Origin: Antennarius striatus
Lineage: Eukaryota; Chordata; Actinopteri; Lophiiformes; Antennariidae
DNA length: 64,000 nt
Assembly (NCBI RefSeq): GCF_040054535.1
Contig: NC_090783.1
Coordinates: 1,447,501-1,511,500, forward strand
Direction: 5' to 3'
Part shown: positions 58,213 to 64,000 of the stretch, piece after piece
Layout: the number at the start of each line of letters is the position of its first letter
Numbering within the stretch: position 1 is the first letter of the stretch
Made by a program: the position numbers and the translations under genes
The notes under the pieces: model-generated
Database searches by the model: none
The model's input: only the letters and a program-made list of their open reading frames with translations
Told to the model about the DNA's origin: nothing

Positions 58213-59905
58213 TTGAACAATTTGGTGAGAGGAAGCCAGAGAACCTGGAGAGAACCCAAGGAGAACAACCAAAACTCCGCAAAGAAGGGATTAAAACGCC
58301 GTAAGTTAAATGGAAGAGGCAAACATCACAAAGAGTGGGAGCAAATGTCAGGACGGTACGAGGGACTGATACAAGCTTCGAAGAAAGGTGCGGAATATTC
58401 GTATTGTGTTGCTTGCACAAAAGACGTGAAAATAGCTGCCTCCGGTTTCTATGATTTAAAGATGCATTTTGGTACAAAGATCCACGCCAAAAACGTGGAC
58501 GTCTCGAAAACCTATCGATCAATGGATGTTCATTTTGCTCCTAAAAAAGAACCAGAAGATTCCTCAACAGCTGCAGAAGTGACGTTTTGCCACTTCATCG
58601 CAGAGCACAATGTACCTCCAACAGTTGCCGATCACTTCACATTGCTTGTGAAAAACATGTTTCCCAATCACAAGGCTGCAAAGGTTTGTATTTTTCTGTC
58701 CCTGCTTGAAATTTGTACTAATTCATGTTTTTAAAAAAAAAAATGTTTCAGGAATTTGCCTTCAAGAGAACCAAGACCACCATGATAGTCATGGTGGGCT
58801 CAAGGGATTCTTCCTTAACAAGACTGAAGCAGAAAAATCCAAATGTATTTAGTATTGGCTGTGTTTGCCATCTAGCAAGCTTGTGTGTAAAAGATGGCGT
58901 TAAGCAGCTACCATTTAAGGTGGACGACTTGTTGGTAGACATTTATTATTTTTTCCATCGTAGTTCTAAACCAATCGAAGAATTCAAGGAATTTCAACAA
59001 CTTGCAGAGGTTGATGTGGAAAAAAATTCTAAAACATTGTCCTACTTGATGGCTCTCCCTTGAAAAAGTGGTTGCCAGGACTATAAACCAACTGCCTGAC
59101 CTGAAAAGCTACTTTGCCAGCCACAAGGATGTTGAGAAAGCAGGAAAAGTAAAGACCATCAATGAGAGGCTGCAAGACCCAATGACAGATTTGGTGCTGC
59201 ACTTCCTGTCCTTTGTCCTTCCCCAAATTAACAAATTCAATGTAATTTTCCAGGCAGAGAAGTGTGCGATAGGAGATTGAATGACAGAAATGGACAGACT
59301 CCTCCGTGTTTTCTTGGTCAAGTTTGTGCAAATGCCCCACGGGCTGCACAAAGTTGACAGATGTGGACTTCACAAACAGAGATATACAGCATTCAGATGA
59401 CAGACTTGCAGTGGGAATGGCTGTCAGGTCCCTCCTAGCTGACTGTGAAGAACATGACATCACACCTGCTGTACAAGGAAATTGTTCAATTGTGTAAGAG
59501 AATTCTATGAAGCAACAGTTAGAAGATAAAGTGCTACAGGATTTAGTAGTGGATCCAAAAAAAAAAAAAAAAGACTGATTCATTGGATTATACTCATGTT
59601 ATCAGAAAACTTTGAATGTAATGTTGATTTTGAACAACTGAAAGAGGAATGGGATGATCTACAGCTCATGCCCAAATCAAATACCCCAGAAGGCATACAA
59701 GCTGACAGCTACTGGACAGGAATTCTAAAGCAGACCACATCACTGGGGGAGCAGAGATTTCCTGAAATGTGGAAGCTCTTTTCCATTTTACAGCGCCTCC
59801 CACGTGTTGTCACTTGTGAGAAAAATCTAGACAGAGTACAGAAAGAGCATGGCCGAAGATACAGTTGTTGTATATCTGCAAGTAAAGATGAACTATACTG
59901 GTAAA
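58213..59905 (+). mobile_element. Degraded hAT-superfamily DNA transposon (transposase remnant)
   Basis: Pieces of one transposase on the + strand. 58330-58683: a C-x2-C...H-x5-H (BED/TTF-like) finger in YCVACTKDVKIAASGFYDLK then MHFGTKIH. A canonical 68-bp intron at 58684-58751 rejoins the frame (AAK|EFAFKRTKT). Then SIGCVCHLASLCVKDGVKQL and FFHRSSKPIEEFKEF, typical of the hAT catalytic core, to about 59060; further pieces at 59068-59277 (KVKTINERLQDPMTDLVLHF), 59306-59494 and 59596-59904. The coding frame shifts near 59060 and several stops follow, so it is dead. Terminal repeats and target-site duplication were not found. It lies antisense to gene B, between that gene's main exon and its candidate first exon. 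Confidence 0.75.
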
Positions 59906-60284
59906 TGCTGTGACCTTACCCATAAAGATATGCTGGTTTCAGCAAAGAAAGAAACAGTAGCATACAACAGAGAGCACAGTAGTGGTTAAAGCAACACCTG
60001 TTTATCTATTAAGCATGTACTTCATGTGTATAGAAGAATATAACGAGACAAGTGTAAAATATCAAAAGTTAAACTATCATAATTAATAATGTCCAACTAT
60101 GTACATGAATAAACGCATTTCCAAAAAATATATATATATGAAAGATTATTTTGTATTTTTTAAGGAAACATACAACGGTTTGTCAGGCCATGGAGCCTTG
60201 GAGGTTGACAGATATGCGAACTCGAACCCCCAACATGAACAAACCCCCCCAAACGACCACCTGAGGAGCCGCCGCGGGACTTAC

Positions 60285-60397
60285 TGGTGAGTCGCCGTGA
60301 TTCCGTTCATGTCCGCGGTCAGGGGCCCAACAGAGAGCCGCCCTGACCCCAGAGGAGACGCGGACAGCAGGGACCGCAGCACGCCGACCTGCGCCAT
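60285..60397 (-). CDS. Candidate first coding exon of galactosyltransferase gene B
   Basis: ATG at 60397 (MAQVGVLRSLLSASP..., ends NGITATH + CA) runs to a GTAAGT-type donor (gtaagt at 60284-60279). The phase is 2, and joining to 58032 gives CA|A, so the frame continues into HADPPSHQKKPWG. The surroundings are CpG-rich, as expected for a promoter/first exon. No homology is known to me for this stretch, and it may instead be a 5' UTR exon. Confidence 0.35.
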
Positions 60398-60509
60398 GAG
60401 TGCGCGTCGGAGGCGCGGAGCCGGCAGGAGGAAACGCCCGCGGCGCAGCGCAGCGACAGGTGCGGCGGGGGGGTCCGCAAGCTCCACGGAGCCTTCCTGG
60501 GGCGTTTAG

Positions 60510-61900
60510 AGGCGTTTACATGAGGTCTAACAGCACCGGGACCGGGAAGTAGAGGGGGGGGGGGGACGCACGTTGCGTTAAATGACGTGCGTTGGGTGTG
60601 CGCATGTTTGAGCGTCAGGGCTGGACCACCGGGGGTCCAACTGGAGAACAGTTTCTTAATTATCTCCACACAAATTACTTTTAAATAATTTTGCCTGCAG
60701 GATTGAATCGATCAGACTTGATCGATTTGCGCTGGTTTGTCCTCTATTATTTTGATTCTAGCCACACACACACTTACGTTCTAATGTGACTCTTTTCTTA
60801 GCTTTAGTAACACATCCACTTTAATTCCTCAGACGTGTGGAAGTGTGTGTGTTTTGGAGGAGGTGTCGTTTGCAGAGGCGAGATTTGTGTTTGTCTGAGA
60901 GGTTGTAGTTTAACTTGGGTTTTGTGATTTCCAGGATGTCCGTGAACACACATCCAGGCCCCTGAGGTGAGCTGCTCTCCTGCTCAGTCAAGGGTCACTT
61001 CAGGTGGGGTGGTGGGTTCAAACATCACTGACCAACCTTCAACCCTGATTCTGTACCCAAACGTCCTTCCTGAAACAATCTTATTTGTACCTGGAAATGT
61101 TTTAATCTGCTTTTAATTGGCTGACACACACAAAATCACTAATCCTCACCTTTTCAGCCCACCTGAGCCGGTCTCTGGGTCGCCCATGAGGTGACTGTTC
61201 CTTCCTGGTTTCCTTGACTCTTTCCAGTCCATCAGTCTCTCTCTGTGGTGTCCGACCGAGCTCCGAGCGTTGAGGTGATGATTCGTGGACTGGAAGTCAC
61301 ATGACGTCAACGCGGCGTTTACCTCTCCTGCCCCATAGATTTATGTGAGGGCCGGAGGGAGGGGTGAGCGGCAGGTGAGGGTTGTGTTTCGTGGTTTCAC
61401 ACCTTCCAGCTCAAACAGAGCTGATGCTGGTCATGTCTGTGACATTACAAAATATTTATGGCTGTCTTATCTGCTTCTATGACACTGACATGTGTTTCCC
61501 GACGTCAGAAGCATGTATTCTTTTCCTCGAAGCCCCCCTCCACTAAGGAACAAGTCCCGATAAAGAAGACGTTCTGATTGGTCTGTCACAGAGTGATAAG
61601 TTCAGGAAAACCAAATCAATGCGGGATTCTTTTCATTTTATCAAAGCAGTTCAGTACAAAAGACGTCAACGCTTATCTTGGCATGATGACATGAAAAACA
61701 GGAATGAAGGTTAGACCACGAAGTCTCACATACACACACACACACATAGACACACACACACACACACGCCTTTTAGAGGAAGTAGTTGTGATGATGTCAG
61801 AACTGTAGATAGTTCAGAATTTGACGTATTTATTGTTACAAGAACAATTAAAGGCATCATTTACCGTCTGGTGGGTAGAATATGGTGTTGGATCTCTTTT
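60510..61900. other. Gene-free stretch upstream of gene B
   Basis: Nothing coding recognised. CpG-rich to about 60600, then AT-balanced sequence; CA tracts near 61732-61769. Confidence 0.4.
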
Positions 61901-61911
61901 CTATTTGTTCT

Positions 61912-61912
<1 letters not shown>

Positions 61913-61978
<66 letters not shown>
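61913..61978. repeat. (GT)n microsatellite
   Basis: About 33 uninterrupted GT units followed by a G-rich stretch. Confidence 0.95.
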
Positions 61979-61980
<2 letters not shown>

Positions 61981-62030
61981 GGGTGGGGTGAGGTGAGGGT
62001 ATGCTGCTCAGTTGGTTTGGCAACCATTAA

Positions 62031-62080
62031 CTTAGATATATGGATATGCTCTATTGATCCCAAACTGGGAAATTTACAAT
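62031..62080. repeat. LINE/SINE 3'-tail-like fragment
   Basis: 'ctattgatcccaaactggga' and 'aatttaca' match the common fish non-LTR tail also seen at 50762-50805. Confidence 0.5.
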
Positions 62081-62329
62081 CCGTCCCGAAGACACTGGAC
62101 CTCCTGCCTTTTGGCTGACTCCTTGTTACCCTTAATCAGTCCTATAAAGGGGGTGTGATGCTGGTGTGGAGGGGGGGAGCAGTGCTGTGTGAAGAGGGAG
62201 GACACACCCTTGCGGTGTACCGATATTAAGGATAAGAGTGGAAGAGCTGTGGTCTCTGATCCTAAGACTCTGGGGTCTGAGATAGTCTAGATCTGATCCC
62301 TTCAGGGCCACTGTAATACTGGAGTATGT

Positions 62330-62470
62330 TCAAACACGTGTGTCATCAGCGTATGAAGAGAGAAATATCCCGTTACAGTATTATACCAAACGGAAACAGG
62401 TACAGATTAAGCATCAGTATCTCGAGGACTGACCCCTGTGGGACACCACAAAACGTTTCTTTCCATAGGT
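62330..62470 (-). mobile_element. LINE reverse-transcriptase fragment
   Basis: The - strand encodes GVPQGSVL (from 62447) followed about 30 codons later by YADDT (around 62354-62340): the conserved GVPQGSVLGP and catalytic YADD boxes of non-LTR reverse transcriptases, L2/Rex-like in spacing. Only this scrap, with a break between the two boxes, is recognisable. Confidence 0.65.
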
Positions 62471-62955
62471 TTCAAACGAGAAAAGAGCGCTCAGAAAATT
62501 CAGCTTTCTGCCTGGACTGAAGAGAAATTGTTGATCATTATATTGTAACCAGACATTTTACTTGGGCTGAAATACTCAGTGAGTTCTTCATCAAAGCACA
62601 CCCAGTTTTATTGCATCCAGAGATCTTACCTCATATTTGGGACCAGGGCTACGTAGTGACAATCAAGGTGAACTGATATCTCTTGATGTTGAGTTTATGT
62701 AGGGAATGATTCATGTTTACAGGTTCCTGTCAAACAGAATAACGTCTGTTTGTCATTCCCACAGAACCCTTCACCAACCGCAAACAAAAGTTAACTTTTG
62801 AAATTGAATTTAATAAATCTAGACTAGCTTACAAGTTATTTTACCAAAGTTAATCCAAACTGAGAAAGTTTAAAGGTTTACAGCTGGCACTGATTGGTCC
62901 AGTCTGAAGACGGAGAGGAACGGACAGTCGTTTGAAGTTAATCATTCACATTCAT

Positions 62956-63110
62956 GGGCAGGATGTTGGCGCAGTGGGTAACGCAGTCACCTCCCAGCCA
63001 GAAGGTTGTGGGTTCGATTCTTTTCAGCTGGAATAGGCCCTAGCAACAGTTGTGGTCCTTGTGGTGGAAAAGTGGTACAATTTGGAAAACGGTTGGATGG
63101 ATGAGCGAAG
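62956..63110 (+). repeat. tRNA-derived SINE-like unit
   Basis: Box A TGGCGCAGTGGGTAACGC (62967-62984) and box B GGTTCGATTC (63011-63020) in tRNA spacing, followed by a non-tRNA body ending in ggatggatgag. Related to 11009-11079. Confidence 0.65.
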
Positions 63111-63199
63111 TTACCTTTATGTGGGGTAAATCAGGAAATATAGGGGCTAAATCTGACATTTTCTGTCCAGATTTTCTGTCCAGAGACTGTCCAGATTTG

Positions 63200-63360
63200 T
63201 TAATTCAATCCACTGGACTTTAAGACAACTTCTTGAAGATGTTTCACCTCTCATCTTCTTCAGTTCTAGTTCTACTTCACTAGAACTGAAGAAGCCTCTT
63301 GGATGAGAGGTGAAAAGTCTTCAAGAAACTGTCTTAAAGTCCAGTGGATTGATTTAAAAG
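63200..63360. repeat. Palindromic hairpin MITE-like repeat
   Basis: Left arm (about 63200-63267: aatccactggactttaagac ... cttcttcagttctag) is the imperfect reverse complement of the right arm (about 63283-63355: actagaactgaagaagc ... gtcttaaagtccagtggatt). A half copy lies in lpar2 intron 1. Confidence 0.8.
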
Positions 63361-63369
63361 CTTTGGATA

Positions 63370-64000
63370 GCTATAACCTGGATAACTCATGGTGAGCCCC
63401 AACACTGTTTTAGGAGTTGGGCAGCTAATAGCCCAAAAGCACTATGGTAGTTATGTTATGCTGTGTTCGTCTTTCGTGTGGTTCCTCGTTGCACAGACAT
63501 GATAAAATGTCAGTAACGTCGCTCAAAGCCGAGGCCAGACATCACAACACAAACGTTTAGTTTCACTTCTTTGTGTTTATTGACTTGGTCATTCGTTGTT
63601 TCCATCAACACTGGTGAAAAAGGTTACAGCGGCCCCGATGTTAAAACCACATCCGTTGTCGAGTTATTAAAGTTCACTGTTCTAACATGTAATGGAACGT
63701 ACATTCATACTCTTTAATATCTGTGTAAATATTTTTTTTAATATATATTGCATGATATATTTTTCGGCACTCGGACACGTTTTGACATACTGATTATTAT
63801 TACAATTATTATAAATCAATGTGCAAAAAAAAAAAAAAATACAAGATTGCATCAACACGGATACTGGCCTCATTTGGCCATTGTCAAACATTCACTTTTC
63901 AAAAATCTGCATTTTTTTTTCCTTCTTCTGTACCTTTTTAGCTTTAATCTGAAGCAAATGCGTACTCGTTGACACTCGGTACACACTTTTGTCGACCGTA
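63370..64000. other. Right-hand end of the window
   Basis: AT-rich; no gene recognised. A - strand AATAAA-type signal near 63580 (tttatt) could end a gene beyond the window, but no coding sequence is seen. Confidence 0.3.

Noticed and set aside
58043-58322. Longer N-terminus of galactosyltransferase B within the same exon
   Set aside because: The upstream frame has no type II anchor or family motif and crosses a strong splice acceptor.
1-64000. CRISPR array, bacterial defence or phage system
   Set aside because: All tandem repeats are vertebrate-type micro- or minisatellites, and the genes are spliced animal genes.

Overview
The window looks like vertebrate nuclear DNA from a compact-genome teleost fish, probably a percomorph. 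Vertebrate gene families are split into many short exons with GT-AG introns, some under 100 bp. (CA)n/(GT)n microsatellites are very common. Several repeat tails and SINE-like units resemble fish families. No rRNA gene, intact tRNA gene, CRISPR array or bacterial-style operon was seen, and I recognised no endogenous retrovirus.

Layout. On the + strand: the 3' end of an ArfGAP/dual-PH gene (adap1-like, exons 136-1559) and an apparently intronless urotensin-II receptor (uts2r, 3444-4493). On the - strand: a four-exon galectin (5285-6698). From 7.1 to 13.3 kb there is a repeat block. It holds two tandem 1.77 kb units of tRNA-derived SINE plus an A/T-rich GACC/GGTC foldback-like array, followed by a duplicated intergenic segment. 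At 15100-15450 (+) there is an orphan, very basic 116-aa ORF that starts with an N-myristoylation-like sequence. The - strand then carries lpar2 (18315-21278), brd4 long isoform (30103-39491, 20 coding exons, 1359 aa by my join), akap8l (44810-51365, 13 exons, 754 aa) and two beta-1,3-galactosyltransferase (GT31) genes (52733-53761 and 56922-58043). The second of these has a frame-compatible candidate first exon at 60285-60397, and a degraded hAT DNA transposon lies between the two in antisense. The last 3.5 kb is gene-free and holds a LINE reverse-transcriptase scrap, SINE-like units and a hairpin repeat.

How the genes relate. These are independent eukaryotic genes, not an operon. brd4 and akap8l both encode nuclear chromatin/RNA-associated proteins, lie head-to-tail, and have an identical 18-bp CRE-containing motif upstream of each, which hints at shared promoter input. 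uts2r and lpar2 are G-protein-coupled receptors. The galectin and the two galactosyltransferases concern beta-galactoside recognition and synthesis, but their closeness may be chance.

All exon joins were read by eye from splice consensus and reading-frame continuity, and family names come from remembered protein motifs, not a search.
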